The notes under the pieces are model-generated. The model saw only the letters and a list, made by a program, of their open reading frames with translations. It did not search any database and was not told where the DNA came from. A DNA stretch of 64,000 nt from Morchella semilibera (taxonomy: Eukaryota; Ascomycota; Pezizomycetes; Pezizales; Morchellaceae), in assembly GCA_009192285.1 (NCBI GenBank), contig WBVU01000010.1:124001-188000 (forward strand), written 5' to 3'. A program made the position numbers and the translations under genes. Below, piece after piece: positions 54,784-64,000 of this stretch (position 1 is its first letter; every line of letters begins with the position of its first letter).

Positions 54784-56443
54784 TCAATCCAGGTCCACCG
54801 CGCTCTCGATAACTCCACCGCCTAGACATCGTTCGCCAAACCACAAAGCTGCGCTCTGACCCGGTGTCACTGATCGCTCTGGGTTTTCGAAGAGAATCTT
54901 CAGTCTATTTTTTTCGCCCGTAGCCGATTTGTTAGGAAGTGCCGAACTTTCAATTATTTCTACTTTTATAACCTTTATGGGTTTTTGTCGATGTCTGAAT
55001 TGAGTAATGAGGCCACCTTCCCATATTGATTTTTTCTTAATGTTGCAAGCATCGGTGAAGGATCCAAGAGCCACTTTTTGGGCGTCTTCGCCTAGCCATC
55101 TCCAGTCCTCCATAACCATCCCCTTTCCGAAAAGACTTGCATTATCCAAGCCCTTCACTACCTCGAGGGTGTTGCTTTCTTTATATTTCCTAGAAACATA
55201 CCATTTTCCAGAAAACCTTGGGTCTCCTTGAGGAAATTCGCAGTGACTCCTCTCACCAATAGTAGCATGCCAAAGACCCTGGTGTTCCCCAATCACCATT
55301 CCTTCGGGAGCAGCATGGGGCCGAGTGTTGCTTTCATGATCTGGAGAGAAGGAACGAGACGGTCCAACAATAATATTTCCAGGCTTGGGTTCTAAGTATT
55401 CTCGTAGCCAACGACGGAATCCGCTTTTCCCTCTCCCGCCCCCCGGCTCGACGAAACAGAGGCCCATGCTTTCAGCGCGTTCGGGTTCCCCTGGGCGCCA
55501 ACCAGGAAGAGAAAGTTCGCGTGCTAAAGCTTTTACAGCGGGTTTTGAAAGGCCGTGAGAACCGAGCGGAAATATTAGACGGGGCAGTATGGAGGGGGGA
55601 ATCATGGAGAGATAAAATGTTTGGTCTTTATTTGGATCACAGGAGCGTAAAAGGTGAGCGCTATTTGTGGGAATGTGATATGAAACACGAGCATAATGGC
55701 CTGTGAATATCAGTAAATACACTTTGAAGAAGGCAAAAAATATAAGAAGTTTCCAATAAGGTATTTATTACCAGTAGCCATCCACCATTTCCTGCCCTCT
55801 CCAACAGTGGTTGGATCTTTTTCAAACTCATTTTCGAGTCTTTCAACAACAGATCCAAATTTAATCTGTCGATTGCACTCAACATCGGGATTTGGTGTCT
55901 TTCCTCGCTGATACATTTCGATCATTGGCATAAACACCTCGTTCCAATACTCCTTCTCAAAACTCGTATATAGTGGCTCTTTTAGCCCCATAGCACTGCA
56001 TACGGCTTTGACGTCATTAAATTCCTTTTCTGTGCACTTCTCAGACTCAAAAGATTGTTTATCGTAACTCTGTTGACGGGGTTTGTTGTAGGGTAATCGG
56101 GCTGGCGCCATCGAGACCGGGTTAGCAGCTGGTGACCAATTTGCCATGTAAAACGGCTGAAGATTTTCGCGGGGATGGCCAGAACGCAGAAGTAGAGCGG
56201 CGGCAACAGAAGAGTCGACGCCTGACGACATAGCAATATATACTGAACCCATAAATGTTAACGGTGCAGATTTGTAGAGGGTTAGGGTCCATTTAACTGA
56301 CTCTTATCATGAATAGAAATTTTAGGCTCATTGTACTCGGCTTGTGAGAAATTTCTTTTAGAATAGTTTGTCCGACAAAAGGTTGTTAGAGGTACCGCTC
56401 TGGATGGTCCAAGGGTGGAAATAAATAGACGATGTAGGATCAT
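54784..56443 (-). CDS. SLM3: Mitochondrial tRNA-specific 2-thiouridylase
   Basis: Three exons on the reverse strand: 56443-56302, 56242-55772 and 55700-54784, giving 509 residues. The first exon (MILHRLFISTLGPSRAV, then Arg/Ser/Phe-rich) is a clear mitochondrial presequence and joins in phase to KISIHDK-IYIAMSSGVDSS. That last block is the PP-loop ATP pyrophosphatase motif (residues 48-59). The two catalytic Cys are C170 in PDVECNRQIKFG and C286 in ESMGLCFVE. The enzyme adds the 2-thio group to the wobble uridine of mitochondrial Lys, Glu and Gln tRNAs. The first donor is GTCAGT, a weak site; without exon 1 the protein would start at an ATG at 56252 and lack the presequence. It is head-to-head with the Ppn1-like gene. 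Confidence 0.93.
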
Positions 56444-57391
56444 GAAGTCGGTGTTTATGCTCTTTGGAGACGATTTTGTCAGGAACCAGTTTCTCGAACG
56501 TTACAAAACCCCTTGGCAGTGGCTGGAGTAGATTCGCGATCCGATGAGCCACACCTAAAATTTGACCAACGTGTCAGATCGCCATGCATGACCCCGCGGC
56601 GCCCGCTGAGTAATTTTTGTGGCGTAATATCGCGCTCTATGCCAAGGAACAATTCTCCCCTCTTGGTTGTGTTCTCTCTCCTCCCTCTCGTGTCATGTCC
56701 GCCTCCTTTCCCCATCATCCATCATCGTGAAGCTTTGATCATCAACTCATAGAAGGAAACTCCGACTAACCACCGCTAAAAGAGGAGCGGAAGAAGAAGA
56801 AGGAGAAGAAGAAGAAGAAGCAAAGAGCAGGATATTCGCAAGATTATCCGTTTCGTGACTCTACACTTTGTCGGTTAAGTTTTTTTTTTTTTTTTTTTTT
56901 GTGTGTGTTTGCGTGTAAGAAGCCTCGAAGCTCGTCAAAAGCTACACTCAGGAGGAAAAAGGAGAAGCAGAAAGAGAGAGCCAAATCACTGCCACGGGTT
57001 AAACAGGAGTAAGGAAAACACGCCTGGTTTCACGTTTTATTTTTTCTATCATACCCTCTTTACCCTAATACTTCTTCTACCACGCGGGCATTTTCGCCAT
57101 TACTCGCTCATCCTCGGTCGCGAAATTCCTTTTTTACCCACACCACAGCGCCAAAATTGACCCGAAAGGTAGCATCGCTACGGTTGCTGCATCGGGTAAT
57201 TTTTTTGTGTTGTTATTCTACATACATATCCGGCAGGTGCGCTTTCCCGTTTGGGCTTAGCGCATTACTGAGGTTGGGACGACATAAGCATTTCCCCCCA
57301 AGTGTCGAGGCTGAAAATCGAACAAAAGCAGCAGGCTCCTTAAACCAACGCCATATAGCAAAGTAGAAAGGGTATATATCAGAAGAGGGAT
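56444..57391. promoter_or_regulatory. Divergent promoter of thiouridylase and Ppn1-like genes
   Basis: A 948-bp gap between divergent starts. It includes a (GAA)n repeat at 56786-56821 and a T21 tract at 56880-56900. The overlapping open frame 56358-56552 (reverse) shares DNA with the thiouridylase presequence exon in another frame and is not a gene. Confidence 0.5.
56786..56900. repeat. (GAA)n repeat and T21 tract
   Basis: An imperfect GAA/GGA triplet run at 56786-56821 is followed by a 21-base poly-T at 56880-56900. Both lie in the divergent promoter. Confidence 0.85.
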
Positions 57392-60300
57392 ATGGATACT
57401 ACAGAAATGAGCGAGCCTGCTGGAATGGTTGGCCCCGCAAATGCTTCGCGTATTGCACAGAAACACCAGGTCACATCGTCCCAGCCAGACTTCGCGTCAT
57501 CTCTCGCATATCACAGTCCCCATCATCAATATCTATATACACCCAACAATACAGGCGATTTTACGATCCCCCAGCAGTTTGTGCCAGACTTCTCGGCTTC
57601 GTCTCCATATCCTGCCTGGGACATATCATCTGCTCAACACCTCCACGGGCAGAATTTTGTCTCACAAAATGGATTACAACAATTTACCTCTCAATATCCT
57701 ACACAAGTGCAAATTTCGCAACAGCAGCAACACCAACAACAGCAGCAGCAGCAGCAGCAACAACAACAACAGTTTGGTAGCACTTATAGTCCACCATCCC
57801 AGCAAACCATCGCTCCATCTCAGCTTGGCGCAAATTCGTTTTCCACCCCAAATACCACAGCATCTCCATCTGAATTATGGTCGGAGCCCGGGGCTACACC
57901 TTCACAGAAGCAGCCTCAACCCGCCAAAAAGACCCGTCAAAAAATAGATACTCCAGATGTAACATCTGCTAACACTAATGTTGTTGTAACGCCGTCTCCA
58001 AGCTTCAAACGACCAAAGGATTGCCCATGGATAACAATCGTAGAAAATGTGGATCCGCTTCTTCTCCGTGCGTCCCCCATTAATTCCTCGTCCAGGTCGC
58101 CATCTAATACTTTAACAGAAGCCTTATCGCAGGTTAATTTAATTAACGAACCGTTACCGGCTGGACCAGCTCCTAAAAAATCTAAACTTAACGCTACCAC
58201 CGGTCGAACTCAATCACTTGAAAAACGTCCCCCGAAAGCTGCCCCTAAATCAAAACTTCCTGATGATCCCATTGAGAAGATTAAATATCTAGTTTCCGAG
58301 GCCCTTTCATGCGACGATGATATTGAAGATATCCGAGAAGCATCAAAGAAATTGTGGGAAATCATGTCGGACGTATCACATCAGGACCCGAAGCAAATTG
58401 AAGCTGTGGTTTGGGCTATTCTAAAGTCTGGTGACGACTCAATATTACAGCATCTCGGTAGCTCAATTCTTTTCACCGTTCGATTAAGATACTGGATGAC
58501 AGCGGAGTGGAACAGAGACAGGAACGCTTCAACTGTACTAAATTTACTCAGGGTATGATATTAGTTGTGACAACTCTACGCACAAAAGGTTTTTCTGACA
58601 ACTATATAGCTATTGCGAAAATTTCGAGTTACTGAGGAGCAGCTTGAGGAAGCAAAGTGGACTAAGGCGCTAACAAGTATCGGGAGTAAGACGAAGGATC
58701 AGAGAGTATCCGAGTTGTGTGCTGTGATAAGCAAAGCTGCAAGAGAAAAGTCTGCAGCACTGGCAAGAAAAGACAGAGAGGAGCGGATTAAAGAGAAGAG
58801 TGAGAAGCAAAAAAGTGCTCCACTTACAGCATCTGCGCCTGCGCGTACTAATGGTGATAGAGAAAAGGTTTCTGGGAATGGGGTAGCAGTCAAAAGTGAG
58901 GGCAGTAGAGGTCTTAATGTTGGCATCAAACGCAAGGGCGATGACGACTCCAAAGCGTCTGTTGGACCTAATGCAACGAAAAAAGTTGCGGTTGGTGAGG
59001 GAAAAAACTCTGTTGCTGCAAGTTCCAATAATACAACTGCTGGGCTATCTAGCATGCCTTCTAAAAACGGGCCAGCGTTGGAGAAGAAATTGACTACAAG
59101 TGCTGGAACGTCTACGGCGGCTCCTATTGCCAAACCGAAAACTACCAGTTCAGGGTTTTTCAAGTCATTGCAGAGCCTGCGCCCAGTTTCTGCCAAAGTG
59201 CCCCCAAAGTGCGTTGCTTCCCTTTTTCCATGCCTCCCATGAAAATCATCCATTTTGGGAATAAGATCGTCAGTTTCTAACGTGTCACGTGACCTGGATC
59301 TAGAGCCCCCGAGGCCAAACCACAACCCAACACGGCAGACCCACCCCAACCCAGCACATTCACCAGTATCTTTGACCAGCTCAAGTTACAACAGCAAGGC
59401 AAAACATTAGGGGTTAAGTCTGACGCCGACGGCAAAAAGCGCGAGGCAGATGACGACTTATCAGGCCCTAATAAGAAAACAAAGAAGAAAAAGACCGTGA
59501 GGTGGAAAACGGGAGATGACCTTGCAAAAGTTAAGCTCATCGAGTGGATGGAACCTGAGGGAGAGTACTATGGTGGAGGGAGTGGGCATGAAAACCATGA
59601 ATGGGGCAATGCTAGGAACTTCGATGTCGAGGAGGGTAGAGAGGCACTTGCAGCTCTCAAAAACAGGAATCTTATCGAAGATGAAGAAGACCTGTTAGAT
59701 TGGTACCAACCTATAGGTATAACTTTCCCCCCCCCCCAAACGGCCCAAACCCCTCACATACTAACAACCAATTAGAAATCGACTTCGAAAAGTTCCATGA
59801 CCTATTTAAAGCCGCTCCCACTGATCATGCCATCAAACGTGGAGGAAATAAGAAGCCCGTTAGCGAAGAGGCAAAAATTCAATCCCAAAGAGAGCTTGTT
59901 ACCCTTTCTGCGCTTTACACATCATCGCAGAGCATCCCAATTTCCCCCCAGGAACCGGATTCAAACAATGATGGTTCTCAAGTGTCTGACAAGCAACCAG
60001 TTATAATCCCATTACCTGATAACATCAAAGTAAGACCCCCGTTAACATCTACGCGGTGCGCTCGTTTCTAACATTAAACAGCCCCCCGCTAGTCTCTTCC
60101 AAGCACCAGTCCCTCAACCACAACAATCACAGCCACAATCACAGCCACAGCCAACTATAACTCCAGATTTATCCGCCATTCTACAGTCATTTCAACCTCA
60201 GCTTCAGCAACCACAACAACAACAGCAGCAGCAGCAGCAACAGCAACAGCAGCAGCAGCAGCAGCAGCAGCAACAGCAACAACAGGCTCAACAGGTCCCA

Positions 60301-61711
60301 ACTCAGGCTGTTACTAACGATTTGTTGGCTCAGATCCAGGCAATTACTAGGGCTCAGCAGGCTCCACCACAACAGCAATTTGGTCAGCAGCCACAGTCGC
60401 AGCAACAAGTACAGCCAAGCACGCCTGATATTGGCTCAATTCTTGCAGCCTTAGGTGGGGCGACCGCAGGCCAGCAAGCTCAACAGCAAGCAAACAACAA
60501 CTTCTTACAAAACTTGATCCAGCAAAATCCGACTGCCCAAGCACAGGGTGCTGCTCTGGGAAATGCTTTAGCTTCATTTGGAATTCCATTATTTCCGGCA
60601 CTTGCGCCCTTTGGCCAGGCTCAACCCCCCCCAGCTCCCACTGGATATGAAGCACCTGTTGCTCCTAAGGCATGGCCGACTTATGAATCCCAGCCTCAGC
60701 AGGCCTACGGAAACGACAACAATAATAATAATGCTAACCAATCTGCATGGACTGGAAGCGGAGGAACCGATGAGTTCGGTCGCGCGTTGCGTGATGGCGA
60801 GAAAGAAAAGGAGGGCAGAAGTGGCAGAGATATTCGTAGAGATTTAAGAAAAGCTACAGGATGGGATGAAAGGAAAGTTGAGGCAGAGCAGCCCCTTAGT
60901 GGAAGTGGTAACGGAGGTAGCGGGAGCGGTCGTGGTGGAGGCTGGGGTGGAAAACACAAAAAGGTAAATTATTAACCCCGTCTATGCATGTCTACTTACT
61001 TTCTTGTTACCAAAATTTCACCCCTTCTATGGCACATTGCATTTCTCTTTTTTTTTGCGATTACCCTTTCATCTACCCGAGGTTCTTAAATGGATAATTT
61101 CAATCGCCATGTGATTGTAAACACCATTTTCAAACCACATCTTGGGTAACCTTTTTGTAAATTAATGTGCTATGCTAGCCGTTATACTTGTTTGTGTTGA
61201 GTTACTCGTGTGGCGGTGACACGGTAGCTATTTCTTCTGGGCAGGGAGAATTGAAGATAAAGAGAAGGCAACGCCTAGGAATTTCCTCAATACCGGGATA
61301 TCGCTTCTTAGTGAATTCCGCCTCCTATCTTTGAGCTATTCCTAGGCGAAAGCGCGGGAATACCAACCCAAGCTAGATGTTTTATTAGCATCCTTCTCCC
61401 ATTTTTTCCCCTTTATATACACTCAATCCCAAACAAACCATTATAAACCAAGAACCGCGTCTTATTTTGAGCTTTTTCTGATCAAAGTTTGCCGAATATA
61501 GGATAAAAAGGCTGCCAAACAAGGCAATGTTCCTTGCATTTTCTACCAAAAAGGCAACTGCAAGAACGGCGACAACTGTCGATTTGTACATGAGAAGTCT
61601 TCTGGTGGGGGGAGAAGACGTGGCGGCGGTGGCGGCGGTGGCGGAAGAGAATCAGGAGGCCCAGGCGCAGGGACACCTGGGTGGCCGACGAGTGGGGAAA
61701 TGGAGTATTGA
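57392..61711 (+). CDS. PNUTS/Ppn1-like PP1-regulatory protein (TFIIS-N, RVxF, CCCH)
   Basis: Six exons: 57392-58552, 58610-59208, 59304-59716, 59776-60029, 60082-60963 and 61502-61711, giving 1172 residues. Domain order matches PNUTS (PPP1R10) and S. pombe Ppn1. A TFIIS N-terminal-like helical domain spans ~290-420 across intron 1 (IEKIKYLVSEALSCDDDI, TVLNLLRLLRKFRVTEEQLE). A PP1-docking RVxF-type motif, KTVRW, is at 650-654 after a basic stretch, and the acidic WMEPEGEYY follows, as in PNUTS. A C-terminal CCCH zinc finger (C-x7-C-x5-C-x3-H) is at 1115-1133, then a Gly/Arg-rich tail. Poly-Gln runs lie in exons 1 and 5. Such proteins target PP1 to RNA polymerase II and the cleavage/polyadenylation machinery for termination. 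The last intron is 538 nt, long for this window. The identification is from domain architecture, not a search. Confidence 0.88.
57720..57772 (+). repeat. CAG/CAA poly-Gln repeat, exon 1 of the Ppn1-like gene
   Basis: Near-uninterrupted CAG and CAA codons with one CAC (His). A second, longer run lies in exon 5 at 60205-60293. Confidence 0.9.
60205..60293 (+). repeat. CAG/CAA poly-Gln repeat, exon 5 of the Ppn1-like gene
   Basis: About 28 Gln codons between a Leu/Pro/Gln-rich leader and AQQVPTQAV. Confidence 0.9.
61272..61348. other. 11-bp perfect inverted repeat inside the long Ppn1-like intron
   Basis: CGCCTAGGAAT at 61272-61282 is exactly complementary to ATTCCTAGGCG at 61338-61348, leaving a 55-nt loop. 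It lies in intron 60964-61501. Confidence 0.7.
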
Positions 61712-62967
61712 TGAGAGTGCATCAATACCGTCCACATAATGGCCCTTAGCCAGGCTTTTGTTGGGAAATCCAGCTCCAAGATGTGAAAAACGATCCACAC
61801 CACCAACAGCCAGTATTAAGGACAACTTGTAAATTCATTATCATTACGAAGTAAGGCCCTCGCATGGCTATAAATGACTGCACGACTATTACAACTGGAA
61901 CTTTGACCAGTCACACCCGCCACCAAGCGAATATCGTACTAAGGACCATTCAAGTTGTCCTCGCGAGATAATTCTCATCACTATTCTATTTTTGACCTAG
62001 GGCTCGAAGGGGTTCACACAACCAGCTCCTTCATTTATACTCATCTATTAGTTGTATATTTTCGTTTATAGTATTCTGGGGAGAATATTTTCCATTTCTC
62101 GATCTTGGTTTTTACAGAATGTACTCCCCCCTCCTCTCTGCACAGCATCGTGATAGCACTACTTTCATTAGTGTAATTCTTCCTTCTCTCCATGTCATCT
62201 CTCCTTCCTTTCTTGATTCCCGTTCTGTCACATCCCTATATTCCCTTTCGTTTTTGGTGGTTTGGGTTTCTTTTATCTCTTTTTTTTCTTGTATAGTGGG
62301 GTTTTTGTATGTACAGTGGACCAGGGCTTGCTTTTGTATTATTGACATTAGAGGGTATGGGGAAAATGTTTTTATTGTGTTTTTTCTTGTCCGGGGGACA
62401 AATCATGCATAGGTTACGTTAAATAGATTTCGTCTTCTTAGTATGTAGTAATTCGATGAAGCTCAAGGCTTTACTAAATTAAACTCTCGATCTCACTCCG
62501 TGTGTTACTATTTAATCACTCATGCCAGGTTTTCAGTAATACAAGAACTCAAGTGGAAATGATCGGAATAACATGTTTCCCTTATAGGTTTTGAAAGCTG
62601 GGACAACATCACCAGTTCAGTACTTTAGGTGTTGCCCTTCGGCCTGAGTAGTAAATAGTATGAGTTAAGCAGAACCTCTTTACCCGCTTGAAGATCAGAG
62701 GGAGCCTAAAACTCCCCTGTGCGTCCAAATGTCAAGTCTCAAAGGATGTTAGAATATCGATATATATAGAGCCCTTAAAGTGGCTTAAACTAATACAACT
62801 AGCCCTAGTTGCTGAGTGACCTAACCAAACATGCTTGATGGGGACCCTTTAGAATGGGGATAAAAAATGGCTATAAATAACTAGAATAAAAGGAAACCTT
62901 TCTCAGACTTAAACAATCATAAGTGTTAGAACGGATATCTCTCATTCGGCATAAATATATATTCTGT
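61712..62967. other. Convergent intergenic region, about 1.3 kb
   Basis: The 3' flanks of the Ppn1-like gene and the transporter. A T/C-rich stretch runs from 62040 to 62300. A small CAACTAG/CTAGTTG hairpin is near 62797. Short open frames (62112-62412) lie opposite each other with no features. No gene is supported. Confidence 0.5.
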
Positions 62968-64000
62968 TTAGGATTTCCTCCTCCAAAATCCAGAAAGCCC
63001 TCGCTGACCCTCCTGCTCTCTCCGTGCAGCTCTATCCAGCACAGCGTCTTCTCCCGGTGTCTTTCCGCCAACATATTTCACCAGGAATCCCATTATAATC
63101 GCAGACAAGATACTAATACAAAGGATCCCAATCATTACCAGGTTTGATTTCCTGAATTGTTTAGGTCCCACAACGTTATCGGATGCCCAGCCTGTATAGA
63201 GCGCATACGTCTGTAAATCAATGAGCATTAGGCCTATTCAACACTCCACAACAGAATAGCGTTTCACTTACAGTAGTAACTGAGCCCAAATTCCCAAGAC
63301 CTGAAACGAGGGCCGAGGCCGCAGCAACGCCAACCTCCCCATGGCGAGGCTGGAATATTTCGCTTTTCTATGTTAGTTTAACCCAGCATGCTAGGTACAA
63401 GATCACTCACTTCGTCCAGGTCATGCAAATTGGGACTGTAGGCCCTAGACCAAACCCAATCATAAGCAACCCAAAGTATCTCCCCCATGGATTGGTGGCA
63501 TAGGTTGTAACCAGCAAGCCCGATATTTGAACGCACACCGGCACTGTAAAGAAGAGTGCGCGGTGACGATTGAACCGATCACTGAACGGGGTAACTAGCA
63601 AGATTGCAATCAAATCGCAAACCCAAATTGGTGAAAAGAGCAGCGAAAGTTCAATACTAGTCAATTGTGGGTTGATGGCTCTGATAATAAGAGTACCGAA
63701 ATTCTGAACTCCAATACCAACCCCGACGACGCCAAAGTACATTATAGTTAATGGCCATAAGCGCCAGTCCATCAGGACTTTCGTGAGATCCCGCATCGTC
63801 CACGGCGGGACGTTATATACTCTTGTCAGTTCTTCATAATGAATCACTGCGTCCTCACCAACTAATGCCGGCTTTGGGGCTGGTAAGTATTTCTGGAAAC
63901 CAGACGTCTTGGCCGTTGTCCCTGGAGCCACAGGGCGGCCTGGAAGCCAGTATAAGATAAATATACCGCAAAGTACGGCAGATAGGCCATATAAAAGGAA
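62968..64000 (-). CDS. Dal5-type (ACS family) MFS transporter, partial
   Basis: The 3' part of a transporter running off the right edge. Exons visible: 64000-63411, 63362-63272 and 63210-62968 (reverse strand). The major facilitator pattern is clear: FLLYGLSAVLCGIFILYWLP closes the N-terminal half, then a long loop and five to six more helices (LWPLTIMYFGVVGVGIG, GLLMIGFGLGPTVPICMTW, NLVMIGILCISILSAIIMGF). GVQNFGTLIIRA and LLFSPIWVCDLIAILL are typical of the anion:cation symporter family that includes Dal5 (allantoate) and Tna1 (nicotinate). The exon 63362 start uses an acceptor inside AAAAG so that NEIFQPRHGEVGVAAA stays in frame; an upstream TAG acceptor gives the wrong phase. Substrate cannot be judged from this part. 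Confidence 0.88.

Noticed and set aside
56358-56552. Reverse open frame before the thiouridylase
   Set aside because: It overlaps the real presequence exon in another frame.
60187-60408. Leu-rich reverse frame
   Set aside because: The antisense of the poly-Gln repeat.
1-64000. CRISPR arrays, rRNA, phage or bacterial operons
   Set aside because: The sequence is eukaryotic with spliced genes; no spaced repeats of that kind are present.

Overview
The window is nuclear DNA of a filamentous ascomycete (Pezizomycotina). The genes are interrupted by introns mostly 50-100 nt long with GT...AG ends and CTAAY-like branch sites. The proteins recognised are fungal types (Erv25, Pex22-like, Osh3-like, Spo14-type phospholipase D, Jen1-type carboxylate transporter, Dal5-type transporter). 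About 16 genes in 64 kb, separated by several gene-free stretches of 2-5 kb, give roughly one gene per 4 kb. I cannot place it more narrowly with confidence. No rRNA, tRNA, CRISPR array, secondary-metabolite cluster or recognisable transposon was found.

Layout. 0-4.1 kb: a partial one-pass membrane protein running off the left edge (-), then a head-to-head pair, Pex22-like (-) and Erv25 (+). 4.1-8.3 kb: no supportable gene. 8.3-12 kb: a Jen1-type carboxylate transporter (+) with one apparent reading-frame break, convergent with an alpha/beta hydrolase (-). 14-24 kb: a large acidic FHA-domain tail-anchored protein (-) and an Osh3-type oxysterol-binding protein with GOLD, PH, FFAT and ORD parts (-). 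26.5-27.3 kb: aminodeoxychorismate lyase (-). 29-38.4 kb: phospholipase D (+) and gamma-glutamyltransferase (+). 39.5-44.6 kb: an acidic unknown protein (-) and guanine deaminase (-, nine exons including a probable 8-nt exon). 44.6-49.7 kb: no gene. 49.7-51.8 kb: a Ser-rich unknown protein (-). 54.8-61.7 kb: a head-to-head pair, mitochondrial tRNA 2-thiouridylase (-) and a PNUTS/Ppn1-like protein (+). Right edge: a partial Dal5-type transporter (-).

The genes are mainly housekeeping: secretory traffic, peroxisome biogenesis, lipid signalling and transport, folate, purine and glutathione metabolism, mitochondrial tRNA modification and transcription termination. They do not form an evident cluster. 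Exon models were built by hand from reading frame, splice sites and remembered family motifs; exon limits are given in each entry.

The most unusual signals are: the octamer TACATGTA, present 18 times, 17 of them non-coding, where about one is expected; many long G:C homopolymer tracts, all non-coding; the 8-nt exon carrying the HxH metal ligand of guanine deaminase; and three conserved genes whose frame breaks at or near C/G runs, which may be consensus errors rather than biology. I found no convincing previously undescribed multi-gene system.
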